This document shows, in pieces, positions 20,601 through 29,262 of a stretch of DNA of 64,000 nucleotides. A model generated the notes under the pieces. That model did no database searches. It was not told the DNA's origin and saw only the letters and a list, made by a program, of their open reading frames with translations. Positions within the stretch are counted from its first letter, which is position 1. Every line of letters starts with the position of its first letter. The stretch spans positions 62,001-126,000 of the forward strand of contig NZ_CP033381.1 in NCBI RefSeq assembly GCF_016865255.1, written 5' to 3'. The translations under genes and the position numbers were made by a program. Source of the DNA: Methylomonas sp. LW13 (GTDB taxonomy: Bacteria; Pseudomonadota; Gammaproteobacteria; Methylococcales; Methylomonadaceae).

Positions 20601-21448
20601 TGTCTGCCGAATTTAATCTGTTGGCCTTGCAGATAACCGCTAACTTGGTAAGGCATCGAGTCGCGCCATTGGCTCCAGATCCGCATATCGCCCGAGCCGG
20701 ATTCCAAATGCAAACCCAGTGGTAAATCCTCGATCAGCCAAGCCGGCCCTTGCAGATTGCTGCCTTCCACATAAATTTGGCCGTTGATGCCATTGGCCTG
20801 GAAGATATTCCCGTCAAGTTGGGCGGAAATGCGCAAGCTGTCGCCGTATTGCTCCGGCAAACTGCTGACTAGATGGAGCTCGTGGCTTTGATCCAGATAG
20901 TGGTTTTTGATCAGCAAATCGAAGTGTTCGACAGTCACCGGCGGCCGATGCCGCTTCAGATCCTGCCACGTCACCTGGCTTTGCAGGATCTCGTATTTGC
21001 CGCCCTGTAACAGCCACAGCGGTTGCCCGTCGCTGCTTTGCAGGCCTTTGATGCTGAGGCTGCCGTCCTCATTACGCAGAATATCCAGTTTGGCGCCCAC
21101 CAGCGTCACCCAACTGGCGGCCATAGGGTCCTGGGTCAATAGCCATTCCAGTAAATCGATACCGATCCGCACTTCTTGCAAACGGATAGCCGGTTTCGCC
21201 CCGGCTTCGGCGCCTTCGATAGCGATTTCCCGCAACAATAATTCCGGACTGAAACCGCGCATATTCGCGCCCAGTTTGCCGATATGCAGCGGAATGCCGG
21301 TGGTCTCGCGGACTTTTTGTTCCAGCGTGATGCGGTAATCGGCAATGTCGATCAAAAAAACCCGTACCGCGCTCAAGACGAGGGCAATCGTGATCAGCGA
21401 CCAGAACAACAGGTGTCGGGTAGCCCGGGTAACGTGGTGAATAACCAA
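17648..21448 (-). CDS. yhdP: YhdP family AsmA-like protein (phospholipid transport)
   Basis: Very large protein of 1266 residues with one N-terminal membrane segment (about residues 12-33) followed by a periplasmic beta-rich AsmA-like body and a C-terminal AsmA_2-type part (GTAD, VVPKSSGAVPIAGTIVGG). YhdP, TamB and YdbH are the bridge-like proteins thought to move phospholipid to the outer membrane. The order maf-rng-yhdP is as in E. coli. No ATG is available near the start: the gene begins with TTG (21446-21448), preceded by AGG nine bases away. Confidence 0.9.
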   Translation of the reverse strand: MVIHHVTRATRHLLFWSLITIALVLSAVRVFLIDIADYRITLEQKVRETTGIPLHIGKLGANMRGFSPELLLREIAIEGAEAGAKPAIRLQEVRIGIDLLEWLLTQDPMAASWVTLVGAKLDILRNEDGSLSIKGLQSSDGQPLWLLQGGKYEILQSQVTWQDLKRHRPPVTVEHFDLLIKNHYLDQSHELHLVSSLPEQYGDSLRISAQLDGNIFQANGINGQIYVEGSNLQGPAWLIEDLPLGLHLESGSGDMRIWSQWRDSMPYQVSGYLQGQQIKFGRQQGKPLQLDTFEGNLAWTEQNGRQRWSAYDVNVFANHQRWRDAELYLQQDAQGNLSGVIKQLNLQALMHLIPPFLPAEQTDWAKWLSLNPRGTLRDLSFYAESNQQRYALNGHFSHLGNDAQGDVPQLQELSGSIIAGDQGGQLIFDSTNAKFNAPQMFRSSLDVPRLQGQINWRQTDSDWQIASENLQLDSAAFHTQTNLQLSIPKNSDSAVIDMRTRFDNFKDISNVPQYLPAKIMGKDAVAWLDDAFIGGHIDKGEMRLNGKLADFPFTTGPGLFEVVFEIDDGEIQFNALWPHLRAVHADVQFLGADLNVAINGGHSENVDINQAVVSIPDLANSDYVYVLGQVQSKLPQSLQYLQKTPLRAKIDPLAKVLAPDGHTQVDLDLKIAYYETLPTTVKVDAHLDKARLLVKPVDLAVNDISGVLRFTEDRVSSTRLEGNTLGYPIHAILQSDASATQILIDGTTDIQRLEKQFSFLKNQVADGSLNYQTVLTLPYDAAKPSTLSINSNLQGVTINTQDALAKSAEQEQALNLSFIFNNSPYLPLKITYGKELNAALLIDGKQNQLHSGHIVFGRNSADFYEPAGLKLEIKQPQFKLSDALAAFSDNETQQRLPALKEVILDTEQLIWQGQNIGALKCRLQHINQAWQATLDSAMARGKLTIPDQRGGTNIIKLQMDYLNLSAMDSLNFDAAEDVVTDLPLIEIDSKQLLWRGVDLGSLKLNTERLINGIHFKHVQLASVAGTIDFSADWIKLVGGSSTQLTGKLNMNGFGLFLSQLGFTDDLRGTHAEINFNGGWRGAPQQFSAANLTGQMQLKFSDGRISSIEPGFGRLLGLIAMEQWAKRLSLDFTDVYRQGLAFDQITGDFKISNGLAYTDNLLIDAVSAKLSIAGTADLVKKTMDHRVAVVPKSSGAVPIAGTIVGGIAAVITQVVTDDYKEGYFFGSQYKLAGPWGNVEVTPLHDQDGLVQKAWRGLTGGWLESLSK

Positions 21449-21457
21449 AATAGCCGC

Positions 21458-22915
21458 CTATAGCAACACCACGTCGTAGTGCTCCTGGTTATATTCGGCT
21501 TCGGCGCGGATTTTAATGCCGACTTTCAAGAACATTTCCAGCTCCGCCAGCATATCGGCTTCTTCGTCGAGTAGCATTTCCACGACCTGTTCTGAAGCCA
21601 GTACCAGGATTTGCTGGACATTGTATTGCCTGACCACGCGAATGATTTCCCGAAAAATTTCCAGGCAGATCGATTCGGCGGTTTTCAAGACGCCGCGGCC
21701 GCCGCAAGTCGAGCAAGGCTCGCAGAGAATGTGTTCCAGACTTTCCCGCGTGCGTTTGCGGGTCATTTCCACCAGACCCAACGCGGAGACTTCGGTGATT
21801 TTGGTCTTGGCGTGATCCTTGTCCAGGTTGCGCTGCAAGGCCTGCAACACCTGCTTTTTATGGTCCTCGCTCTGCATATCGATGAAATCGATAATGATAA
21901 TGCCGCCCAGGTTGCGCAGTCTGAGTTGTCGGGAAATGGTCTGGGCCGCTTCCAGATTGGTCTTGAAGATGGTTTCTTCCAGATTGCGGCCGCCGACATA
22001 ACCGCCGGTGTTGACGTCAACGGTGGTCATCGATTCGGTCTGGTCGAACACCAGGTGACCACCCGATTTGAGTTTAACCTTTCGGTCCAGCGCCTTGCTG
22101 ATTTCGTCCTCGACATTGTAAATATCAAACACCGGCCGCTCGCCAGAATAATGTTCGATGACCGAGACGATTTCCGGCACGAAGGTTTCGGCGAATTCGA
22201 CCAAGCGTAGAAAGGTTTCCTTGGAATCGACGCGGATTTTTTCGATGCCGTCTTTGTACAAATCCCGCAAGGTGCGGATGCTGAGCGGCAGGTCTTCGTG
22301 GATCAGGGTTTTGACTTTGGCCTTGCTGCTTTTTTCCAGGATGGATTCCCAGAGTTTGTGCAAAAAAGTCATGTCGGAATACAAAATCACGTCTTCCACA
22401 CACTCGGCTGCGGTACGGGCAATAAAGCCGCCGGGCACCTGATGTTTCAGCTGATAGGCTTCGATGCAAGCCCGCAAACGGGTGCGTTCGGATTCGCATT
22501 CGATGCGTTGCGAGACGCCGGAGTTGCCGGCATAGGGCATGTAAACCTGATAGCGGGACGGGATGGAAATATCGGTGGTCAGTCGCGCGCCCTTGTTGCC
22601 GAGCGGATCTTTGGTGACTTGCACCACCAATTTTTGGCCTTCCTTTAAATAGTGTTCGATGTTTTCCGAGGCTCTTTCGGCCAGTTCCTTGCTGCTGAAA
22701 TCGGAGAGATGCAAAAACGCCGCCTTTTCCAAACCAATATCCACAAAAGCCGCCTGCATGCCCGGCAACACGCGGCACACCTCACCTTTGTAGATGTTGC
22801 CAACCAAACCTTTTTGCCGGACCCGCTCGATAATCAGTTCTTGCAGGACGCCGTTTTCGATCACCGCGACTCGGGTTTCCGGCGGCGTGACGTTGATTAA
22901 TATTTCTTCGCTCAT
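21458..22915 (-). CDS. rng: ribonuclease G
   Basis: Endoribonuclease of 485 residues in the RNase E/G family, used in 16S rRNA 5' maturation and mRNA decay. The N-terminal S1-like domain has GNIYKGEVCRVLPGMQAAFVD; the catalytic metal aspartates are Asp300 (VDVNTGG) and Asp343 (IIIDFIDM); the Zn-link is CSTC at 401-404. No long C-terminal scaffold as in RNase E, so it is RNase G. It overlaps maf by four bases. Confidence 0.95.
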   Translation of the reverse strand: MSEEILINVTPPETRVAVIENGVLQELIIERVRQKGLVGNIYKGEVCRVLPGMQAAFVDIGLEKAAFLHLSDFSSKELAERASENIEHYLKEGQKLVVQVTKDPLGNKGARLTTDISIPSRYQVYMPYAGNSGVSQRIECESERTRLRACIEAYQLKHQVPGGFIARTAAECVEDVILYSDMTFLHKLWESILEKSSKAKVKTLIHEDLPLSIRTLRDLYKDGIEKIRVDSKETFLRLVEFAETFVPEIVSVIEHYSGERPVFDIYNVEDEISKALDRKVKLKSGGHLVFDQTESMTTVDVNTGGYVGGRNLEETIFKTNLEAAQTISRQLRLRNLGGIIIIDFIDMQSEDHKKQVLQALQRNLDKDHAKTKITEVSALGLVEMTRKRTRESLEHILCEPCSTCGGRGVLKTAESICLEIFREIIRVVRQYNVQQILVLASEQVVEMLLDEEADMLAELEMFLKVGIKIRAEAEYNQEHYDVVLL

Positions 22916-23487
22916 TGAATAATGTCTATGCCTGCTAGGCTTAATAATTGCGCGGTTTCGAAGAGCGGTAAGCCCATCACGCCGGAAAAACTGCCGGTGA
23001 TCGATTCAATAAATACGCTGGCCAAGCCTTGAATGGCATAGGCGCCAGCCTTGTCGTGCGGTTCCCCGGTTTGCCAATAGGCGACGATTTCCTGGTGGCT
23101 CAAGGGCCGGAAGCGCACTTCGCTAACGCTAAGCGCTTGCCAGTGTTGCTCACCGCGTAAGGATACCGCGCTATAGACTTGATGGCTGCGGCCGGATAAA
23201 TGACTGAGCATTTCAATGGCGTGCTGCAAATCGTCCGGTTTGCCGAGGATGCGGCCGTCGCAAATCACGCTGGTATCCGCGGCCAGTACCGGTAAATCAG
23301 TGCCGACCGTTGCCAGACAGAGCGCCGATTTTTCTGCGGCTACCCGTTCGACGTAAGCAGTCGGTGTTTCGCCCGGCCGCGGCGTTTCGTCGATGTCTAC
23401 CGCCATGATACTGTGACGGATGCCGATTTGCTTGAGCAATTCGCTGCGGCGCGGCGAGGCGGAGGCCAGGATCAGTTGTGGGTGCAT
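22912..23487 (-). CDS. maf: Maf/YhdE nucleoside triphosphate pyrophosphatase
   Basis: House-cleaning pyrophosphatase of 191 residues that hydrolyses dTTP/UTP or modified nucleotides. The signature ASASPRRSELL opens the protein; LAADTSVICDGRILGKP and GAYAIQGLASVF follow. The position upstream of rng matches E. coli yhdE. The stop overlaps the rng start (ATGA type). Confidence 0.92.
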   Translation of the reverse strand: MHPQLILASASPRRSELLKQIGIRHSIMAVDIDETPRPGETPTAYVERVAAEKSALCLATVGTDLPVLAADTSVICDGRILGKPDDLQHAIEMLSHLSGRSHQVYSAVSLRGEQHWQALSVSEVRFRPLSHQEIVAYWQTGEPHDKAGAYAIQGLASVFIESITGSFSGVMGLPLFETAQLLSLAGIDIIQ

Positions 23488-23491
23488 GCGC

Positions 23492-23956
23492 TTAACGATG
23501 GTAAGGGTGGTTATTCAACAGACTCCAGGCCCGGTAGATTTGTTCAGCGACAATCACTCGAACCAAGGGATGCGGGAAGGTCAGCGGCGACAGGCTCCAG
23601 GATTCCTGCGCCAGGTCGCGCACTTGCTGGGATAAACCTTCCGGTCCGCCTATCATTAATGCGACCGGCTGACCGTTGCCCAGCCAGCGTTGCAAGGCTT
23701 GCGCCAAATTCGGAGTGGTCCAGGGTTTGCCGGGTATGTCCAGCGTCACCACGTGCGCCCGGCTTGGCAATGCCGCTATCATGCGTTCTCCTTCGTCCTT
23801 GGTAATGCGGGCAATGTCGCCGCTACGGCGTTTGTCCGGGGCAATTTCTTTTAGCAGCAACTCGCATTCGCGCGGCAGCCGCTTGGCATATTCATTATAA
23901 CCTTGCTGTACCCAGTCCGGCATTTTGTTGCCGACGGCTATCATGTGGATTTGCAT
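23492..23956 (-). CDS. rlmH: 23S rRNA pseudouridine-1915 N3-methyltransferase RlmH
   Basis: SPOUT-class methyltransferase of 154 residues that acts on 70S ribosomes at helix 69. The SAM-binding knot has ALMIGGPEGLS and the C-terminal block HPLVRVIVAEQIYRAWS is diagnostic. Length equals E. coli RlmH (155). It is four bases upstream of maf, probably the first gene of the rlmH-maf-rng-yhdP series. Confidence 0.95.
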   Translation of the reverse strand: MQIHMIAVGNKMPDWVQQGYNEYAKRLPRECELLLKEIAPDKRRSGDIARITKDEGERMIAALPSRAHVVTLDIPGKPWTTPNLAQALQRWLGNGQPVALMIGGPEGLSQQVRDLAQESWSLSPLTFPHPLVRVIVAEQIYRAWSLLNNHPYHR

Positions 23957-24278
23957 AGTTGTTACAGGCTATCAATTCGCGGGAAAACGGGGTAAAGAAC
24001 GGGTGGTATTCATGCGCACAGCGTTTACAAACGTCGCCGAGCTATTGGCGCTAATCGCTAGCGTGACCATGTTTGGCATGCGCAGGATCCCCAAATCCCG
24101 ATATTTTTTGCTGCGCTTAGGTTACACGAAGCGCCGGGCTTTGCGAAATCGGCTCTACCGTCCGATAGTGCAAGCCCTAAACGGCCATCTGGTTTATTTA
24201 AACCAATTCTTGGGCGGATTGGCTTTTTTCAACCAAATGTCGTTAGAATGTTTACTGTATTGGACTTAGACGATAACA
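23957..24278. other. intergenic stretch without a supported gene
   Basis: 322 bases between divergent rlmH and the NuoM-like gene. A reading frame crosses it but has no family resemblance and overlaps rlmH in antisense. It presumably holds the promoters for both directions; TAGAAT near 24244 is a possible -10 box for the dab locus but lacks a good -35 partner. Confidence 0.4.
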
Positions 24279-25751
24279 ATGGTGATGCTAAGCGCGCTGT
24301 TATGGACCCCGGCGCTGGGGGCAATATTGCTGGTACTGGTCTCCGGCCGGAATAGCCGATTGATCAGAATTGTAGCTAATGTATTCAGCTTGGCGGCTTT
24401 GTTGCTGGCTGGTTTGCTATTGCTCCAGTTCGACGCCGACGACACCGCGCTGCAATTCAGCGAGTTCTATCCGCTTAACCCCAAACTGGGCAGTGCTTAT
24501 GCTTTGGGTGTGGACGGCCTGTCCATGCCGATGCTGGTGCTGGCTGCGCTGTTGACTTGCATTGCCCTGCTGGCTTCCTTTTCTTTGGCCGATAGCATCA
24601 AGGGCTATCATATTTCCGTGCTGTTGTTGGAATTCGGCATGCTCGGCGTGTTTATGGCGCAAGACTGGGCGCTGTTTTACATCTTCTGGGAAGTGACGTT
24701 GATCCCGCTGTTTTTCCTGATCGACCGCTGGGGCGGCAAACGCCGGCATGCCGCCAGTTTAAATTTCGTGCTGTACACCATGGGCGGCTCGGTGTTCATG
24801 TTGCTGAGTTTATTGGCGATCAGTCAATACGATCTGGAAAACCAGGGCTCCTTGATGGCCTCGATGGGCCAAGCCGCGCAAAATATGCCGGAGATCGAAC
24901 AGGTTTTGGTTCTGCTGGGCTTCCTGATCGGCTTTGGCGTGAAAATGCCGATCTTTCCCTTGCACGGCTGGTTGCCGTTGGCTCACGTCGAAGCACCCAG
25001 TCCAATCAGTATTCTGTTATCCGGCATTCTGCTGAAAATGGGTGCCTACGGCTTGCTGCGCTGTGTGGTGATGTTGCCGGTTGCCGCAAAATTGATTCAG
25101 CCGCTGCTGGTATTTCTGGCTTTGTTCGGCATGCTTTACGGTGGCTTGCTGGCCTGGCGGCAACGCGATCTGAAAGCCATGGTGGCTTACTCCTCTTTGA
25201 GTCATATGGGCGTGGTCCTGTTGGGCATTGCCGCGCTGAATCAAACAGGCTTCACCGGTGCGATATTACAAATGACCGCGCACGGCCTGATCGCCGGCGC
25301 GTTGTTTTTATTGGTTGGTCTGCTTTACGAACGCACGCATACCCGTAACATTCAAGATTACAGTTCGCTGGTGCAGGTCATGCCGCGCTTTGCCACCTTG
25401 ACTACCTTGACCTTGCTGGCGGCCATGGGCTTGCCCGGCTCCGTTGGTTTTATCGCGGAACTGCATACCCTAATCGGCGGCTTTCAAGAATGGGGAGGGT
25501 TGATGGTGTTTTTTAGCCTCAGTATTCTGATCAGCGCCGCCTATGCGATGCGCACCATCGGCTTGCTGTTTACCGGGCCGGTGAAACCGCAGATGCGTGA
25601 GATTGCCGACCTGAAATCTTTGGAACTGATGGCTTCCGGCGTGTTGGTCGGCGGTATTGTATTGTTTGGTTTGCTACCGGCGCCGTTGATTGATTTGTCT
25701 ATGGCAACGGTGGGGAAAATGTTGGCGGTAATGGGGGAGAGGTTGCCGTGA
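24279..25751 (+). CDS. NuoM-like ion-translocating subunit of the dab locus (first copy)
   Basis: Polytopic membrane protein of 490 residues from the proton-conducting family shared by complex I subunit NuoM and Mrp antiporters. Key channel residues are present: Glu138 in FWEVTLIP and Lys222 in FGVKMPIFPLHGWLP, followed by HVEAPSPIS. No other complex I genes (nuoA-K) are near, so it is not a respiratory complex I subunit. It is first in line before dabA, from which it is separated by 310 bp holding structured repeat copy A. Inferred role: ion translocation that drives the DabA reaction. Confidence 0.85.
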   Translation: MVMLSALLWTPALGAILLVLVSGRNSRLIRIVANVFSLAALLLAGLLLLQFDADDTALQFSEFYPLNPKLGSAYALGVDGLSMPMLVLAALLTCIALLASFSLADSIKGYHISVLLLEFGMLGVFMAQDWALFYIFWEVTLIPLFFLIDRWGGKRRHAASLNFVLYTMGGSVFMLLSLLAISQYDLENQGSLMASMGQAAQNMPEIEQVLVLLGFLIGFGVKMPIFPLHGWLPLAHVEAPSPISILLSGILLKMGAYGLLRCVVMLPVAAKLIQPLLVFLALFGMLYGGLLAWRQRDLKAMVAYSSLSHMGVVLLGIAALNQTGFTGAILQMTAHGLIAGALFLLVGLLYERTHTRNIQDYSSLVQVMPRFATLTTLTLLAAMGLPGSVGFIAELHTLIGGFQEWGGLMVFFSLSILISAAYAMRTIGLLFTGPVKPQMREIADLKSLELMASGVLVGGIVLFGLLPAPLIDLSMATVGKMLAVMGERLP

Positions 25752-25780
25752 ACATAGTCCATATCGAAGGAAGGGTCCGG

Positions 25781-26034
25781 CTCCCGTATGCCGCGCCGAG
25801 CACCGAAGCTTTTTCCGAGATCAGCCCGCTAGGGGAGCGGCAGGGATGCCGCTTGTTTTCGGAGGGGCTGGGAAGCCCCTTCCGAAAACCCTCGGAAAAA
25901 GCTTTGGCGCGCAGGATCAAAGCGGTATTCGGGTCGCTTTTTCTTTGGATACTTTCTTTTGGCGATGCAAAAGAAAGTATCTCGGCTGTCGGTCCGAGAA
26001 CCGACATTAAAATATCCGTCGCGGTAGCGACACC
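25781..26034 (+). repeat. structured dispersed repeat, copy A
   Basis: 254-bp element also present at 56181-56431 (inverted) and 57731-58123. Visible helices are: P1 25807-25819 with 25891-25903 (13 bp); inside it P2 25836-25841 with 25848-25853, loop AGGGAT, and P3 25856-25869 with 25874-25888, loop GGGA; then P4 25949-25960 with 25969-25980 (12 bp); P5 25987-25993 with 26000-26006; P6 26018-26022 with 26027-26031. It opens with CTCCCGTATGCCGCGCCGAG and ends GCGACACC. P1-P3 arms differ in sequence from the other copies yet still pair. It ends 28 bases before dabA. Confidence 0.9.
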
Positions 26035-26061
26035 ATTTTCGAAGATCAGGGTGTTAAGGCA

Positions 26062-29000
26062 ATGATGGCATCGTCTACAAGCACCTTGTCGCCCCGACAA
26101 ATCATCCTTGACGCGATCCATCACCTGGATCACGTATTACCGGGACAAGCACCGATTCACGATTTTGTGCATCACAATACCTTGCATGGTTTTCAACACC
26201 TGCCGTTCGAACAAGCGCTGGCGGACTTTACCGAATTGACGGGTATCAGTTGCTACCTGCCGGCCGAACAGTTTCGCGAGTTTTATGCGCGGGGCCGGAT
26301 AGCCGATGACGATATTGATGCTGCGTTGGCGCGGCAGTTTGCTGATGCGCTGGACACCGAGATTTTCAAGGTCAATGGCAAAACCATCACCCAACACATG
26401 CTTTACCGACTGGCCTTGCTGCACGATTTGGCGGCCCTGAAGCCTGCGCAATTCGATTGGCAAGTGCGCGAACTCCGGGTGTTGGAGAATATGTTAAGCA
26501 ACGGCGAAAAGGCTTCCGAGTTATGGGATGGTTTGGTCGCCAAGCTTGGATTGCAAATGCAGAATTTGCATCCGGAAGATTTGCTGGATTTGTCCGCCGA
26601 GCAAATCCGGCAATGGCTGCCGGATGCGGCGAATGCCGGTGCGGAACAGCAGATGCGCCAATCTTGCATGGAGAGCCTGGAAAGCCTTTTTGCACGGGTC
26701 GGCGGCAGTTTGACATTGCGCGGCTTGCTGTTGGCGTTGACCGGCGAGGATATTCTGGACACGGTGCGGCCTCAATTAATTCGTTTATGTGCATCTTTGC
26801 TGGACGAAGGCCTGGCGGCCTGGCGATTGCCTAAGCGCCAAGAACTGGGTTTGTACGAAGCTTGGCGCGAGAGTTTGATCTACGATGCCCAGCCGGTTTT
26901 TCAGGAACTACATAATTGGCAAGCGGTTATGGGAGCACTACCTGCCGAACCCATAGATGCGATTGCGCAAGAGCTGGTAGCACTGAAAATCCCAGAATCC
27001 CGCTGGGTTGGCTATCTGCAAAGGCTAACCCTCGAACTGCCGGGTTGGTCGGGTTTGATCAACTGGCGGCAAACTCATCCCGATTATCAAGCGGATGACG
27101 CCACCCAGCCCCTATTGGCCGATTATCTGGCGATACGCTTGATTCTGGATCGGCTGTACGCAGAACAGCTATGCAGGCAGCAATGGGGTTGCGAGGCGCA
27201 ACTGGACAAACTCCGCGGTTATTTTTCGAAAAACCTGGCCGAGTTTTCGGTCAGGCATACTTTGTTTAAAGGCCAATTGCCGGAGTATTTGGCGCTTGCG
27301 TCACAGGCTTTACTGAAAGATTCGGCGCGGGACAAACAGGTCTGGCAGACCGTGGCCGAACGGATTTGGACCTGGCAACTTAGTCCGTTGGCTCCCTCAG
27401 CCCTCAGTATTTATAACCAGGGTTGGCGCTTGTTTCGCCTTTGCCAATTGCTTGGATTAACCGCCAGTGACGTGCAGCGATCAGAGCCGGCCCCGCTGTT
27501 GGATTGCTTGGCCGTCATCGACACTTTCAGCGAAGCGGATCGCAGTACAATCTGGCTGAACGCCTACGAACGCCATTATCAACAAGCGCTGCTGCAAGCC
27601 CTGCACGCCAATCATAATCGCGGGCGCTGGGCGCAACGAGACAACCGCCCCGCAGCACAAATCGTGTTTTGCATGGATGATCGCGAGGAAGGCATCCGCC
27701 GTCACTTGGAAGAACTCAATCCGGCTATCGAAACGCTGGGAGCCGCCGGTTTTTTTGGCGTACCGATGAATTATCAAGGCCTCGACGATAGCAAATTGAC
27801 GGCCCTTTGTCCGGTGGTGGTCGTACCGGCACATAACGTTCAGGAATGCAGTCAACCCGGCCAGGAAAAAGCCTTGGCCCGGCGCCGGCAAGGTCGCAAT
27901 CTAAAGCAACGGCTTGCCGATTTGCTTCAGCACGGTTTGCGCCGCGATGCGCTGCTGGCATATCCGGTGATTAATACCATGGCACCGCTTACGTTGCTCG
28001 GTTTGCTGGCGAAAAGTTTCATTCCCAAAACGCAGCAGCAGATGCTGGCTGCGGTGGCGAAAGGCATCGCACCCGACGTGCCATCGCAATTGCATTTTAC
28101 CGCTGGTAACCCTGAGACACCGGCCTCGCCCCAACAGCCCAGATTAGGCTTTACCGACCAGGAGCAAGCCGACCGAATTGCCGGATTTTTGCGTAATACC
28201 GGTCTGACTTACGGCTTTGCCGAATTGGTGGTATTGATGGGCCATGGTTCGATGAGCCAAAACAATCCGCATTTGTCCGCATACGATTGCGGCGCCTGCA
28301 GCGGCCGGCACGGCGGACCCAATGCCCGGTTGTTCGCGGCAATGGCGAATCGGCCAGAAGTCAGGCAATTACTGGCCGAGCGCGGTATCGTCATTCCAGC
28401 CGACACCTGGTTCATCGGCGCCGAACACAATACCTGCGACGAAGACATCATCTGGTATGACAGCAGCGCCGTGCCGCGGGAGCGCCAACCGGCCTTCAAC
28501 AAATTTATGCAGCAGATGCAACACGCGCAACGCATGTCGGCTCACGAGCGCTGCCGGCGTTTGGCGTCCGCGCCGCGCCGGCCGGAGCCCAAGCAAGCGT
28601 TACGGCATTTTCTAAATCGCGCTGCCGATTTTTCCCAGGCTCGGCCGGAGTTGGGCCATGCCACCAACGCCGCGGCACTGGTCGGTAGACGCTCTTTAAC
28701 GCAAGGTGCATTTTTTGACCGTCGCCTGTTTTTGATTTCCTACGATCCGAGCCAGGACCCGGAAGGTACAGTGCTGGAAGGCATTTTGCTGGCGGTCGGT
28801 CCGGTCGGCGCCGGCATCAACCTGGAATATTATTTCTCCACCGTGAATAACGAACGGCTGGGTTGCGGTTCAAAAGTGCCGCACAATCTGACTGGCTTCT
28901 GTGCAGTGATGGAAGGTGCCGGTAGCGACTTGCGCACCGGCTTACCAAGGCAGATGATCGAGATTCACGAGGCCATGCGTTTACAAATCGTTGTCGAGGC

Positions 29001-29262
29001 GAAAACCGCGGTGTTGGAGCAAATTTACGGTCGGCAGGAAAGCCTGCGAGAACTGATCGGCGGCGGCTGGGTGCATCTCAGCGCCAAAGACCCGGATAGC
29101 GGCGAGATATTTGTGTTTCAACGCGGTGTCGGCTTCGTGCGCTGGCAACCCGACAACAGCGAACTGCCGCTACGGGATAACTCGCCGGATTGTTACCGAG
29201 ACGAAACCCAGCCGGTGGCGCCTATGCTGATCAAACAGCCCGATTTAATGGCGGTTGTATGA
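26062..29262 (+). CDS. dabA: DabA, DUF2309 inorganic carbon transporter subunit
   Basis: Large soluble or membrane-associated protein of 1066 residues, the DabA (DUF2309/UPF0753) subunit of energy-coupled CO2/bicarbonate uptake. DabA has a beta-carbonic-anhydrase-like zinc site; in Halothiobacillus its ligands are Cys351, Asp353, His524 and Cys539. The same pattern is seen here: Cys537 and Asp539 (VFCMDDREEG), His728 (MGHGS) and Cys743 (DCGAC), with the His-Cys spacing identical (15). The protein is a long form, with 191 rather than 173 residues between the middle ligands. The stop overlaps the next gene by four bases. Structured repeat copy A lies directly upstream. Confidence 0.95.
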   Translation: MMASSTSTLSPRQIILDAIHHLDHVLPGQAPIHDFVHHNTLHGFQHLPFEQALADFTELTGISCYLPAEQFREFYARGRIADDDIDAALARQFADALDTEIFKVNGKTITQHMLYRLALLHDLAALKPAQFDWQVRELRVLENMLSNGEKASELWDGLVAKLGLQMQNLHPEDLLDLSAEQIRQWLPDAANAGAEQQMRQSCMESLESLFARVGGSLTLRGLLLALTGEDILDTVRPQLIRLCASLLDEGLAAWRLPKRQELGLYEAWRESLIYDAQPVFQELHNWQAVMGALPAEPIDAIAQELVALKIPESRWVGYLQRLTLELPGWSGLINWRQTHPDYQADDATQPLLADYLAIRLILDRLYAEQLCRQQWGCEAQLDKLRGYFSKNLAEFSVRHTLFKGQLPEYLALASQALLKDSARDKQVWQTVAERIWTWQLSPLAPSALSIYNQGWRLFRLCQLLGLTASDVQRSEPAPLLDCLAVIDTFSEADRSTIWLNAYERHYQQALLQALHANHNRGRWAQRDNRPAAQIVFCMDDREEGIRRHLEELNPAIETLGAAGFFGVPMNYQGLDDSKLTALCPVVVVPAHNVQECSQPGQEKALARRRQGRNLKQRLADLLQHGLRRDALLAYPVINTMAPLTLLGLLAKSFIPKTQQQMLAAVAKGIAPDVPSQLHFTAGNPETPASPQQPRLGFTDQEQADRIAGFLRNTGLTYGFAELVVLMGHGSMSQNNPHLSAYDCGACSGRHGGPNARLFAAMANRPEVRQLLAERGIVIPADTWFIGAEHNTCDEDIIWYDSSAVPRERQPAFNKFMQQMQHAQRMSAHERCRRLASAPRRPEPKQALRHFLNRAADFSQARPELGHATNAAALVGRRSLTQGAFFDRRLFLISYDPSQDPEGTVLEGILLAVGPVGAGINLEYYFSTVNNERLGCGSKVPHNLTGFCAVMEGAGSDLRTGLPRQMIEIHEAMRLQIVVEAKTAVLEQIYGRQESLRELIGGGWVHLSAKDPDSGEIFVFQRGVGFVRWQPDNSELPLRDNSPDCYRDETQPVAPMLIKQPDLMAVV

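Noticed and set aside
23925-24269. 114-residue open frame between rlmH and the first NuoM-like gene
   Set aside because: It begins antisense to rlmH, has no recognisable domain and lies where promoters are expected.
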